From: VRUE01 sp963718775
Lineage (GTDB): Bacteria; Actinomycetota; Thermoleophilia; Solirubrobacterales; 70-9
NCBI GenBank assembly: GCA_963718775.1
Contig: OY970377.1
Location: 2,294,001-2,358,000 of the forward strand
DNA: 64,000 nt
Direction: 5' to 3'
The notes beneath the pieces are model-generated. The model was not told the DNA's origin, ran no database searches, and worked only from the letters and a program-made list of their open reading frames with translations. The position numbers were made by a program, and so were the translations under genes. This document shows positions 14,612 to 24,002 of the stretch, piece after piece. Position 1 is the first letter of the stretch, and every line of letters begins with the position of its first letter.

Positions 14612-16027
14612 CTAGGTCTCGGTCGGGACTCCTCCTGCGACGACGTTGACGAAGTTCTCCAGGTGCCGAGTGGTCCAGCACTCGAAGGCGCCGTCGCAGT
14701 AACGCTCGTAGGCCGCCATCACCGAGTCGCCGTAGTTCCAGTAGAGCTTCGGCTCGGGATTGAGCCAGAAGAGGCGACCGGCGCGCTCCGCCACCTGGGC
14801 GAAGACCTCGGCGTGGGGCTCGCGGCCGTTGGTGCGGGCATCGCCGAGCACGATCACGGTCGAGCGCGGGTCGAGCTCGTCAGAGATCTGGCCGAGGAAC
14901 TCGAGCCAGACGCGGCCGTAGTCGGTGTAGCCGGAGACGTCGGCGACGCCGCCCTCGCTGGAGATCTTCTGGGCGATGACACGGAAGTCGCGCTCGTGCT
15001 CGAAGACGTCGGTCACCTCCGAGATGCGCTCGATGAAGACGAAGCTGCGCAGTTTGCGGAACGAGTCGTGCAGCGCGTGCAGGACGGAGAGGAAGAAGAC
15101 GCTGGCCGAGGTGACAGAGGTGGAGACGTCGCAGAGCACGTAGATCTCGGGCCGGCGCGGGCGCTTGGGCCGGTAGCGCAGGTGCATCGGCACGCCGCCG
15201 GTCTCCAGCGAGGCTCGCATCGTCCGCCGCACGTCGATGCTCTGCCCCTGGCGCCGGCCGCGCTGCTCCTGCCCCAGCGTCGCCAGGCGCCGCTTCATCT
15301 GCGAGACGGCACGGTGCACGGCGGCGAGATCCTGGGTTGGGTTGGTCGGCAGGGCGCGGTCGAGCTCGGCCAGCGGCCGCGACGGAGGCAGGGTGGAGGT
15401 GCGCTCGATCAGTTCGCGCTCGAGCTCACGGCGCAGGTGGCGCTCGAAGCGGTTGAGCTGGTCGCGGTCGATCGGCGGCAGCTCGGCGGCGCCGTCCTCG
15501 GCTTGAGGCTGGGGGCCGGCCGAGAGGCCGAGCGTGCGGCGGATTCGCTGCACGTCGACGCCGACCACGCCCGATCCCTCGCCCTGGCGGCCGAAGGCGG
15601 CGATCGCCAGCCGTGCCAGGTCCCGCATCTCGTCGTCGTTTCCTTCGACGATCGCCTGGCGCACCTGCTCGCGCAGCTCGTCGATGTCGAGACGCTCGCT
15701 GCCTTCGTGGCGCTGCGCCTGCTCCTCGATGCCACGCTCGATCGCCTCTGCCTCGGCGGCGCGGAAGAACCAGCGCTCGAAGAGCAACTCGAAGAGCCGC
15801 CGGTCCTCCTGCGACTTGGCGATCGTCGCCGCCAGCGCCTCGCGGAAGTCGTCGCGCGAGGTCCACGGAACCTGTTCCAGCGCCGCGAAGGCGTCGAGGA
15901 TCTCCGAGGTGCCGACGGCGACACCCTCGCTACGCAGCTCCTCGCAGAAGCCGAGCAGCTTCGCCGCCAGGCCCGGCGGGCCGGCCTCCGCCTTCGGCCC
16001 GTAGGGCGAGGCGGGCGTCGGGCTCAC
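14612..16027 (-). CDS. VWA-domain protein, CoxE-like
   Basis: 471 aa. The N-terminal 270 residues are helical and charged. The C-terminal half is a von Willebrand factor A domain with the metal-ion-dependent adhesion motif CDVSTSVTSAS (DxSxS) and a later VIVLGDARTNG strand. CoxE-like VWA proteins work with MoxR-type AAA ATPases in metal-cofactor insertion or complex maturation. Its start overlaps the stop of the MoxR gene (ATGA), the canonical gene pairing. No molybdenum hydroxylase genes are in this window, so the client is unknown. Confidence 0.85.
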   Translation of the reverse strand: MSPTPASPYGPKAEAGPPGLAAKLLGFCEELRSEGVAVGTSEILDAFAALEQVPWTSRDDFREALAATIAKSQEDRRLFELLFERWFFRAAEAEAIERGIEEQAQRHEGSERLDIDELREQVRQAIVEGNDDEMRDLARLAIAAFGRQGEGSGVVGVDVQRIRRTLGLSAGPQPQAEDGAAELPPIDRDQLNRFERHLRRELERELIERTSTLPPSRPLAELDRALPTNPTQDLAAVHRAVSQMKRRLATLGQEQRGRRQGQSIDVRRTMRASLETGGVPMHLRYRPKRPRRPEIYVLCDVSTSVTSASVFFLSVLHALHDSFRKLRSFVFIERISEVTDVFEHERDFRVIAQKISSEGGVADVSGYTDYGRVWLEFLGQISDELDPRSTVIVLGDARTNGREPHAEVFAQVAERAGRLFWLNPEPKLYWNYGDSVMAAYERYCDGAFECWTTRHLENFVNVVAGGVPTET

Positions 16028-16908
16028 CCCGCTGCCGGAGTCGGCGGCCCAGCCAGCTTGACGCCAACCCGCTCCGCAACCAGATCGATGTCGGTGCGGT
16101 GCTTGACGATGATCGACATCGACTGCTCGAAGGTCTTGCGGTCGATGTCCTCGGCCCCCATCAGCAGCAGCGTTCGCGCCCAGTCGATCGACTCGGCTAT
16201 CGAGGGAGGCTTCTTGAGGTCCAGGTCGCGGATCATCCGCACCACCTCGACCATCCGGCGGGCCAGCGCCTCGGGCAGGTCCGGCGCGTGCAGGCGGACG
16301 ATCTCCATCTCTCGCTCCAGCTCGGGGTAGTCGAGCCAGAGGTAGAGGCAGCGCCGCTTCAAAGCCTCGGTCAGCTCGCGTGAGTTGTTCGAGGTGAGCA
16401 CGACGATCGGCATCGTCGTCGCCGAGACCTGGCCCAGCTCCGGGATCGTGATCTGGAAGTCGGAGAGCAGCTCGAGCAGCATCGCCTCGAACTCCTGGTC
16501 GGTCTTGTCGATCTCGTCGATCAGCAGCACGACCGGCTCAGGGCTGGCGATCGCCTGCATCAGTGGCCGCTCGAGCAGGAACTCCTTGTCGAAGATGTCG
16601 CCGTGGACGTCCTCCCAGCCGTCCTCGCCGCCGGCCTGGATGCGCAGCAACTGCTTGCGGTAGTTCCACTCGTAGAGCGCCTTGGCCTCGTCGAGCCCCT
16701 CGTAGCACTGCAGGCGGATCAGCTCGCGGCCGGTGGAGCGCGACAGCGCCTTGGCCAGCTCGGTCTTGCCGACCCCCGCCGGGCCCTCGACCAGGACCGG
16801 CTTGCCGAGCCGTTGAGCAAGGAAGGAGACCAGCGCGGCGGACTCGTCGGCGAGGTAGCCGACTTGGGCCAGCGAGTCCTTTACCTCGGCGACAGAGCCA
16901 TCGGCCAT
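16024..16908 (-). CDS. MoxR-type AAA+ ATPase, CoxD-like
   Basis: 294 aa. Walker A is EGPAGVGKTELA (about residues 41-52), Walker B is VVLLIDEIDKTD, sensor 1 is VVLTSNNSRELTEALKRRC with the arginine finger region, all typical of MoxR ATPases. The sequence YEGLDEAKALYEWNY after Walker A is characteristic of the CoxD/MoxR branch. Together with the overlapping VWA gene it should act as a chaperone pair that remodels or activates an enzyme complex. Its start codon overlaps that of the divergent small membrane protein gene. Confidence 0.88.
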   Translation of the reverse strand: MADGSVAEVKDSLAQVGYLADESAALVSFLAQRLGKPVLVEGPAGVGKTELAKALSRSTGRELIRLQCYEGLDEAKALYEWNYRKQLLRIQAGGEDGWEDVHGDIFDKEFLLERPLMQAIASPEPVVLLIDEIDKTDQEFEAMLLELLSDFQITIPELGQVSATTMPIVVLTSNNSRELTEALKRRCLYLWLDYPELEREMEIVRLHAPDLPEALARRMVEVVRMIRDLDLKKPPSIAESIDWARTLLLMGAEDIDRKTFEQSMSIIVKHRTDIDLVAERVGVKLAGPPTPAAG

Positions 16909-16915
16909 GGGGGCG

Positions 16916-17185
16916 ATGATAATCCGTGTCGTGCTCGACCTCGTCCTGCCACTCGCATCGCTGCTTCCCCACAGCGCCGGCCCCTACATTGCGCTGATGC
17001 TGATCGGCTTCGCGATCGGCATCCTCGGCCACCTCTCCACGGCTCGCTGGCTGGTGGTCGCCGGCATCATCCTGATTTTCCTCGGCGCCTTCCTCTTCCC
17101 GCTCGCGGTGAACTTCACCGAGGAGAGCCCGCGTCAGATCGAGGCGCCCGAAGAGAATTCGAGCCAGCTCCAGGTCCTTCCCTGA
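16916..17185 (+). CDS. small two-helix membrane protein
   Basis: 89 aa from ATG 16916 (ATG 16907 is also possible and would overlap the divergent MoxR start codon). There are three hydrophobic stretches: VVLDLVLPLASLLP, YIALMLIGFAIGILGHL and LVVAGIILIFLGAFLFPLAV, followed by a short acidic tail (TEESPRQIEAPEENSS). It lies 24 bases before the PPK2 gene, so it may share its transcript. Function unknown. Confidence 0.55.
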   Translation: MIIRVVLDLVLPLASLLPHSAGPYIALMLIGFAIGILGHLSTARWLVVAGIILIFLGAFLFPLAVNFTEESPRQIEAPEENSSQLQVLP

Positions 17186-17209
17186 GGCCGGCAGGGCTAG
17201 GATCGGGCG

Positions 17210-17971
17210 ATGGGACGGCTTGACGAGGTCGACCTCTCGCTCTCGCTGACGCGCCGTGAGGAGGAGCGTGAGCTGCAGGCCGCCTGGCAGCGGCTGACCG
17301 AGTTGCGGCTCACCCTCGGTGGGCTGATCGGGGCGCAGGAGATTGGGCCGCCTCTCCTCGTCCTCTTCGAGGGCTGGGACGCCTCCGGCAAGGGTGGCGC
17401 GATCAAGCGGCTCGTCACGCCGCTCGATCCTCGCCACGTCCGCGTCGTCCAGTTCGCCGCGCCGAGCGCCGACGAGAAGCGCCACCATTTCCTCTGGCGC
17501 TTCTGGCCGTCGTTGCCTGGCTGGGGCGGGATGGCCGTCTTCGACCGCACTTGGTATGGCCGCGTGCTGGTCGAGCGGGTCGACGGCCTGGCGACGCGCG
17601 AGCAGTGGCTGCGTGCCTACGACGAGATCAACGACTTCGAGCGCAGCCTCGCCAGCGAGGGCACCATCGTCGTCAAGCTCTGGCTGCAGATCTCCGAGGC
17701 CGAGCAGCTGAAGCGCTTCGAACGGCGTGCCGACGATTCCCTCAAGGCCTGGAAGCTCACCGAGGAAGACTGGTCCAATCGCAGCAAGCGGGCCGAGTAC
17801 GAACAGGCGGTCGAGGAGATGGTGGTTCGCACCGACCAGCCACATGCCCCCTGGCGGATGATCGCGGCCGAGTCGAAGCGCTACGCCCGCGTCGCCGTCG
17901 TGCGGGCGGTCATCGATGCGATCGAAGTGGGAATGCGTGCCAGGGGCCAAGAGCCGCCCCCAGCGTCGTAA
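17210..17971 (+). CDS. polyphosphate kinase 2 family protein (PPK2)
   Basis: 253 aa. Walker A is FEGWDASGKGGAIKRL and the lid/Walker B area reads FDRTWYGRVLVERV, both diagnostic for PPK2. PPK2 enzymes transfer phosphate from polyphosphate to nucleoside mono- or diphosphates. One single domain is present, so it is a class I or II enzyme; the acceptor (AMP or ADP/GDP) cannot be told from sequence by eye. The protein is soluble and cytoplasmic. Confidence 0.88.
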   Translation: MGRLDEVDLSLSLTRREEERELQAAWQRLTELRLTLGGLIGAQEIGPPLLVLFEGWDASGKGGAIKRLVTPLDPRHVRVVQFAAPSADEKRHHFLWRFWPSLPGWGGMAVFDRTWYGRVLVERVDGLATREQWLRAYDEINDFERSLASEGTIVVKLWLQISEAEQLKRFERRADDSLKAWKLTEEDWSNRSKRAEYEQAVEEMVVRTDQPHAPWRMIAAESKRYARVAVVRAVIDAIEVGMRARGQEPPPAS

Positions 17972-18016
17972 GCTTCACGGCTCCGCCCCTTCGACTGCCA
18001 CAGGAGGCCGCCCGCC

Positions 18017-19042
18017 TTGAGCCGACTTCGCATTCTCACCCTCTTCATTGCGCTGATCGCGCTGGTGGCAACCCTTGCCGCTTGCGGCGGCGGAAGCAGC
18101 AGCGACGATCCCCAGGCCGTTGTCGACGATGCGACGTTGCAGGGGATCGAGAGCGGCGACGTCGACCTCTCGCTGGGCATCGACGTCAAAGGCGACAAAG
18201 CCGGTCACGTCGACGTCAGCCTTTCCGGCCCATTCCAGAGCGAAAGCGAAGCGGAACTGCCCGAACTGGACATGGTCGCCCAGGCAAACGGCTCGATCGA
18301 TGGCGAAAAGATCGACTTCGACGGTGGTTTGACCCTGCTCGGCAACAAGGCCTACGTCCAGTACGAAGGCACCGAGTACGAGGTCGACCCGACGACCCTC
18401 AGCTTCGTCAAGTCGATACTCAAGAAACAGGGCGGGGGGCAGAGCCAGTCGAGCGAAGGCAACGCTTGTCAGGAAGCGCTGAGCAAGTTGAACCCGGGCG
18501 ACTTCATCGATCAGGCCAAGAGCGAAGGCAGCGCCGACGTCGGCGGCACCGAGACGACGAAGGTCAGCGGCGACCTCGATGCCTCGGCTGCGGTGGACTC
18601 GCTGACCGAACTGAGCGAAGACCCGGCCTGCAGCGAACAGCTCGGCTCGGCGGCCCCGCTGCCTTCGACTGGAGAACTCGACAAAGCGAAGAGCCAGGTG
18701 CAGGAATCGGTGAAGGCCGCCCACGTCGACCTCTACGTCGGCGATGACGACATCGTGCGCCGGATCTCTGTCCAGGCCACGATCGAACCGCCGCAGGGCT
18801 CGGGCGACGGCGGCGCGAAGAGCGTCGAACTCGATCTCGACCTGACCCTTACTGGGGTCAACGAGGATCAGACGATCTCCGCGCCGCAGGGAGCGAGGCC
18901 GCTCAGCCAGCTCTTCCTCAAGCTGGGGGTCAACCCGATCGAACTGCTCGGCCTGCTGCAGGGCGAAGGTGGCCTCGGCGGCGGCGCTGGTGGGCTCGGC
19001 GGTCTGCTGGAAGGCCTCGGCGGCTCCGGGAGCGCCCAGTAA
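18017..19042 (+). CDS. exported lipoprotein, possibly LppX/LprG-like
   Basis: 341 aa from TTG 18017. The signal peptide ends in LAAC (lipobox, about residues 20-23) followed by GGGSSSDDP. The mature part has alternating strands, such as GDVDLSLGIDVKGDKAGHVDVSLSG, and fits the beta-sheet 'half-barrel' of LppX/LprAFG lipoproteins, which carry lipids in actinobacteria; this is a weak structural guess. Two cysteines (NACQEAL and DPACSEQL) could form a disulfide. The tail is Gly-rich with GGLGGGAGGLGG. Codons GAA and AAA are more frequent here than in neighbouring genes. Confidence 0.65.
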   Translation: MSRLRILTLFIALIALVATLAACGGGSSSDDPQAVVDDATLQGIESGDVDLSLGIDVKGDKAGHVDVSLSGPFQSESEAELPELDMVAQANGSIDGEKIDFDGGLTLLGNKAYVQYEGTEYEVDPTTLSFVKSILKKQGGGQSQSSEGNACQEALSKLNPGDFIDQAKSEGSADVGGTETTKVSGDLDASAAVDSLTELSEDPACSEQLGSAAPLPSTGELDKAKSQVQESVKAAHVDLYVGDDDIVRRISVQATIEPPQGSGDGGAKSVELDLDLTLTGVNEDQTISAPQGARPLSQLFLKLGVNPIELLGLLQGEGGLGGGAGGLGGLLEGLGGSGSAQ

Positions 19043-19104
19043 CCGCCTTCCTTCGCACTCCACATGGCTGGCCGTATCTGCTGACGCCGCTGATCCCGCT
19101 GGCG

Positions 19105-20139
19105 GTGGCTCTGGATCTGGCTGGCTCGTCGGCCGGGCTTGTCTTCACCGCCTCGGCGCTCGGCATCATTCCCACCGCCGCGCTGATGGGGCGCGCCACC
19201 GAGGAGCTGGCGGCGCGCTCGGGGCCGGGCATCGGCGGGCTGCTCAACGTCACCTTCGGCAACGCGCCGGAGCTGATCATCGCTCTCTTCGCGCTCAGCA
19301 AGGGCCTGCAGGAGGTCGTCAAGGCCTCGATCGTCGGCTCGATAATCGGCAACATCCTGCTCGTCCTCGGCGCGGCGATGCTGGCCGGTGGGTTGGGGCG
19401 TGACAAGCAGACCTTCAGCCGCGTGACGGCCAGCATCCAAACCACGATGCTGCTGCTCGCCGGGGCGGCGCTGGTGATGCCGGCGATCTTCGAGCTCGTC
19501 GAGGGCAAGGGCCTGCCCTCGCCGGGCGCCGAGTCCGTCAACTACGGCTCGACCGTCGAGCAGCTCTCGCTGGCGGTGGCGATCGTCCTGATCGCCACCT
19601 ATGTGGCCGGGCTCTTCTTCTCGCTCAAGACCCACCGCGACATCTTCAATCCCGATTACGAGGACGAGGACACCTGGGGCTGGTCGACCCGCAAATCCGT
19701 GCTGGCTCTCGCCGGCGCGGGCGTGCTGGTCGGCCTGATGTCGGAGGTTCTGGTCGGCTCGATCGAGGAGGCCTCGCACGCGGTCGGGCTTTCCGAGTTC
19801 TTCATCGGCGTCATCGTCGTCGCCATCGTCGGCAACGCGGCCGAGCACTGGGTGGCGGTCCTGGTCGCGATGAAGAACAAGATGGACCTCGCCGTCAACA
19901 TCGCGATCGGCTCGAGTGCCCAGGTGGCGCTCTTCGTCGCTCCGATCCTCGTCCTCGCCTCCTTCTTCCTCGGCCCGCATCCCCTGGCTCTCGTCTTCAA
20001 CGGCTTCGAGCTCGGCGCGATCCTGATCGCGATCCTGATCGCCAACTACGTCACCCAGGACGGCGAGTCGACCTGGTTCGAGGGAGTGCAACTGCTCGCC
20101 GTCTACGTCGTCTTCGGGATCGCCTTCTACTACGCGTGA
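19105..20139 (+). CDS. calcium/proton exchanger (CaxA-like)
   Basis: 344 aa as read from GTG 19105. Both Cax alpha repeats are clear: ATEELAARSGPGIGGLLNVTFGNAPELI and, later, VVAIVGNAAEHWVAVLVAMKNKMDLAVN. Known CaxA proteins export Ca2+ in exchange for protons. The first helix (LLTPLIPLAVALDLA) begins upstream of the GTG and the frame is open there without ATG, GTG or TTG; a CTG at 19078 or 19081, or a small sequence error, would complete it. An acidic loop (NPDYEDEDTWGW) separates the halves. Confidence 0.85.
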   Translation: MALDLAGSSAGLVFTASALGIIPTAALMGRATEELAARSGPGIGGLLNVTFGNAPELIIALFALSKGLQEVVKASIVGSIIGNILLVLGAAMLAGGLGRDKQTFSRVTASIQTTMLLLAGAALVMPAIFELVEGKGLPSPGAESVNYGSTVEQLSLAVAIVLIATYVAGLFFSLKTHRDIFNPDYEDEDTWGWSTRKSVLALAGAGVLVGLMSEVLVGSIEEASHAVGLSEFFIGVIVVAIVGNAAEHWVAVLVAMKNKMDLAVNIAIGSSAQVALFVAPILVLASFFLGPHPLALVFNGFELGAILIAILIANYVTQDGESTWFEGVQLLAVYVVFGIAFYYA

Positions 20140-20211
20140 CGCGAGTCCGGGTGGGACTCACCTGCGCAACAGATGGGGAGGCTTGGCGAGTCCCACCCGG
20201 ACTCGCGTCAC
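20136..20211. repeat. perfect inverted repeat after the Ca2+/H+ exchanger
   Basis: Arms 20136-20159 and 20188-20211 are perfect 24-bp complements around a 28-base loop. The exchanger's TGA stop (20137-20139) lies inside the left arm and the next exchanger starts 18 bases after the right arm. No T-run follows. It may be a terminator or an RNA processing site between two related transporter genes. Confidence 0.85.
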
Positions 20212-20228
20212 CCCTATAGCCTGCCGCG

Positions 20229-21230
20229 ATGGACGTCGTCCTCTTGCTCGTCAGCTTTGCGGTGATCCTCTCCGGGGCGCTGCTGTTCACCAACGCGGTC
20301 GAGTGGATCGGTCACCGGCTGGAACTCGGTGAGGGTGCGGTAGGCAGCCTGCTGGCGGCCGTGGGCACGGCGATGCCGGAGACGTTGATCGCGATCGTCG
20401 CCCTGATCGGGGCCGCCGAGGGGGCGGACCAGGTGGCGATCGGCGCGATCGTCGGCGCGCCCTTCCTGCTCGGCACCCTGGCGATGGGGCTGGTCGGCCT
20501 CTTCGCCTATCTCTATCGCGAGCGTCGAGAGCAGGGACTCGAGCTGAAGGCCCACCGGCCGACGCTCGAGCGCGACCTGCTCTTCTTCCTCTTCTTCTTT
20601 GCGGTCTCGCTGGCGCTGTCGTGGGGTGCGCCCGACGCGCTGAGGATCCCGGTCGGGATCCTCGTCATCCTCTCCTACCCGCTCTACATCGCCCGCACCT
20701 TGCGTAGCGGGGGGGAGGTGCAGGGCGAGGAGACGCTCAACCCGCTGGTTTTCGAGCGACGCAGCGAGCGGCGCGAAAGCCCAGCTCTGTCGCTCTGCGT
20801 GATCCAGCTTCTGGTCGGCCTCGGGGCGATGGTCGGTGGCGCCCACCTCTTCGTCGAGGAGCTGCTCCACATCGCCGATAGCCTCGGTGTCGAGGCGGTG
20901 GTCCTGGCGCTCGTGCTCGCGCCGCTGGCGACCGAGCTGCCGGAGAAGGTCAACAGCTTCTTCTGGGTGCGCGAAGGCAAGGACTCGCTGGCGCTCGGCA
21001 ACATCACCGGCGCGATGGTCTTCCAGTCGACGATCCCGGTCGGCATCGGGCTCGTCTTCACCAGCTGGGAGCTGAGCGGCAACGCCGCCCTCTCGGTCGT
21101 TCTCGGCCTCGCCGGCGGCCTGCTCGCCTACGAGGTCCTGCATCGCCGCGGCCGCTTCGGCCTGCCGGCGGTAGTCACCTGGTTCGTGCTCTACGCGACC
21201 TTCATCGTCGTCGTAGCCGCCGGCGCCTAA
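20229..21230 (+). CDS. sodium/calcium exchanger family membrane protein
   Basis: 333 aa, about ten hydrophobic segments. The two alpha repeats of the CaCA superfamily are present: GTAMPETLIAIVALIGAAEG with GAIVGAPFLLGTLAMG, and LAPLATELPEKVNSFFWVREG with GNITGAMVFQSTIPVG. An internal loop (residues 165-180) is charged. The protein is about 30% shorter in the loop region than eukaryotic NCX and resembles bacterial YrbG-type exchangers. It follows the CaxA-like gene, so the two probably handle divalent cations together. Its 3' end overlaps the convergent bcp gene by 4 bases. Confidence 0.83.
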   Translation: MDVVLLLVSFAVILSGALLFTNAVEWIGHRLELGEGAVGSLLAAVGTAMPETLIAIVALIGAAEGADQVAIGAIVGAPFLLGTLAMGLVGLFAYLYRERREQGLELKAHRPTLERDLLFFLFFFAVSLALSWGAPDALRIPVGILVILSYPLYIARTLRSGGEVQGEETLNPLVFERRSERRESPALSLCVIQLLVGLGAMVGGAHLFVEELLHIADSLGVEAVVLALVLAPLATELPEKVNSFFWVREGKDSLALGNITGAMVFQSTIPVGIGLVFTSWELSGNAALSVVLGLAGGLLAYEVLHRRGRFGLPAVVTWFVLYATFIVVVAAGA

Positions 21231-21697
21231 GCCGCGGCTAGCTCGCCAAGCGCCTTGAGCACGAGGTCGTCGTGCTTTTTCGGCTGCACCTTTGGGAAGG
21301 CCTTGGCGATCTTGCCGTCGGGATCGATGATGAAGGTGGCGCGCTGCACGCCCATGTACTTCTTGCCGTACATCGACTTCTCGACCCAGGCGCCGTAGGC
21401 GTCGGCGACGGCGTGGTCGGCATCGGCGAGCAGGGTGAAGTCGAGGTCGAATTTGCCGGCGAACTTCTGGATCGCCTCGACCTTGTCGGGGGAGACGCCG
21501 ATCACGCGGGCGCCGGCCGCCTTGTAGTCGGCGCCACGATCACGGACGCCGCAGGCCTGCGTCGTGCAACCTGGCGTGTCCGCTCGGGGATAGAAGTAGA
21601 GGACGACCGTCTCGCCCTTCAGCTGGGAGAGGCTGACCTCGTTGCCGTCCTGGTCAGGCAGGGTGAAGTCGGGTGCGCTCGCCCCGGCCTCGAGCAC
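21227..21697 (-). CDS. bcp: peroxiredoxin, Bcp/PrxQ type
   Basis: 156 aa from GTG 21697, which overlaps the upstream TAG stop by one base. The peroxidatic Cys motif is intact, YFYPRADTPGCTTQACGVRD: C44 (peroxidatic) and C49 (resolving) in the PrxQ spacing of four residues. The strand VIGVSPDKVEAIQKF follows. It reduces hydroperoxides using thioredoxin. It is the last of three overlapping genes (22523 to 21227), so peroxide defence is linked to the two upstream genes. Confidence 0.9.
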   Translation of the reverse strand: MLEAGASAPDFTLPDQDGNEVSLSQLKGETVVLYFYPRADTPGCTTQACGVRDRGADYKAAGARVIGVSPDKVEAIQKFAGKFDLDFTLLADADHAVADAYGAWVEKSMYGKKYMGVQRATFIIDPDGKIAKAFPKVQPKKHDDLVLKALGELAAA

Positions 21698-22041
21698 TAC
21701 TCGGTGTCCTCGCGCCCGGGGTCCTGACCGTCCTCGTCCTCGTCCAGCTCGTCGTCGCCCTGCTCCAGGGCGGTCTCGGAGACCGAGCCGGTCGAGCCGG
21801 GGTGGTAGCTGGTCTGGAAGCGCTCGAGCACCTGATCGCGCTGGTCCTCGTCGACCGGCACCTCGTCGGAGATGCGCACCCAGTCGGCGCCCTCGTAGGC
21901 CTCCATGTTGAAGACCTCCTGGTCGAGCGAGGTCGAGTCGTCGACCACGACCAGGACCTCGGTCTGCGGGTTGAAGTAGGTCCCGGGCTGCATCAGCAGC
22001 TCCTCGACCTCGTACAGGTTCTCCTCGGCGGCGCCTGCCAT
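21697..22041 (-). CDS. acidic hypothetical protein
   Basis: 114 aa, very acidic in the C-terminal third (EQGDDELDEDEDGQDPGREDTE). The N-terminal part contains VLVVVDDSTSLDQEVF and WVRISDEVPVDEDQRDQVLERF. It overlaps both neighbours (stop of the upstream gene and start of bcp), so it is in a tight three-gene operon. No family is recognised; it may be a partner of the peroxiredoxin or of the membrane protein. Confidence 0.7.
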   Translation of the reverse strand: MAGAAEENLYEVEELLMQPGTYFNPQTEVLVVVDDSTSLDQEVFNMEAYEGADWVRISDEVPVDEDQRDQVLERFQTSYHPGSTGSVSETALEQGDDELDEDEDGQDPGREDTE

Positions 22042-22523
22042 CAGTTCCCCAATCCTATGAAATCGGCGACCTGACGCTCGACCTCGGCATCGACGTCGAG
22101 CGGCTCCTCGCCGCGTCGCATGCGCCGTTCGTTGCGGGCGATCACGAGATCGCGCACCTCGCCGCGCAGCTTCTCGTCGAGGCTGCGTTTGCCACGACCG
22201 CCGCTCAGCTCCGGGTCGAGCAGGGCGGACATCTCGGCCTCGACGTCGAGTGGGGACTCGCCACGCCGTAAGCGGCGATAGGACTTAGCCTCGAGCATCT
22301 GCCGCGCCTCGGCCGCCTGGATGGCCAGGTCGATCTCCGGCGACGGCTGAGCCATGCGAGGCGGCGCCATCGAGTGCATGACGCCGAAGCGGCCCTTGCC
22401 GATTTCCTTCCAGGCGCCCCCCGCGCGGGCAAAGACGACCGCGGCGACAGGCAGGACGAGGAGCGTGATCGCTGCCAGCACGTAGCCGTTCTGCAAGCTG
22501 GTCAGTGCCAAGGGGCAGACCAT
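22041..22523 (-). CDS. membrane protein with two RRGE-PLDV repeats
   Basis: 160 aa. One N-terminal helix (YVLAAITLLVLPVAAVVFARAG) is followed by a cytoplasmic part with a tandem duplication. The two units share the pattern R-R-G-E-x-P-L-D-V-x-A-E: LRRGESPLDVEAEMSALLDPE and RRGEEPLDVDAEVERQVADF. The repeat recalls SHOCT-like short motifs. It is first in an operon with an acidic protein and the peroxiredoxin. Function not recognised. Confidence 0.7.
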   Translation of the reverse strand: MVCPLALTSLQNGYVLAAITLLVLPVAAVVFARAGGAWKEIGKGRFGVMHSMAPPRMAQPSPEIDLAIQAAEARQMLEAKSYRRLRRGESPLDVEAEMSALLDPELSGGRGKRSLDEKLRGEVRDLVIARNERRMRRGEEPLDVDAEVERQVADFIGLGN

Positions 22524-22578
22524 CGTTCAAGGGTAGGGGTCTCGTCTCCACGTCGCTATCCGGTACCCTGAGCGTTGG

Positions 22579-22594
22579 TTGACTGACCAGTCAA
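22579..22594. promoter_or_regulatory. palindromic operator upstream of the acyl-CoA dehydrogenase gene
   Basis: TTGACTG-AC-CAGTCAA: perfect 7-bp arms around two bases, 72 bases before the dehydrogenase start. The size and symmetry are typical of TetR/FadR-type regulators of fatty-acid degradation, such as those of Bacillus and Thermus. The regulator itself is not in the immediate neighbourhood. Confidence 0.55.
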
Positions 22595-22665
22595 TCGGTG
22601 GTCGTCGCCCTTGCGGCGAGGCCGCATGAAAAGGCTTACGCACGGACCAAAAGGAGCCGCGACCA

Positions 22666-23895
<1,230 letters not shown>

Positions 23896-23916
23896 GCAGC
23901 CTCGACTCTGTTTCAG

Positions 23917-23951
23917 GAGCCGCCGGGCCATGGCCCGGCGGCTCTTTTTTT
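23917..23951 (+). terminator. rho-independent terminator of the acyl-CoA dehydrogenase gene
   Basis: GAGCCGCCGGGCC and GGCCCGGCGGCTC form a long perfect stem around AT, directly followed by seven Ts (23945-23951). This is the only textbook U-tract terminator on the plus strand of the window. Confidence 0.92.
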
Positions 23952-24002
23952 GGGCGTGGTGGCGGAGTAAGGTGGTGAACGCACTCGATCGAGGGGGGGT
24001 CC

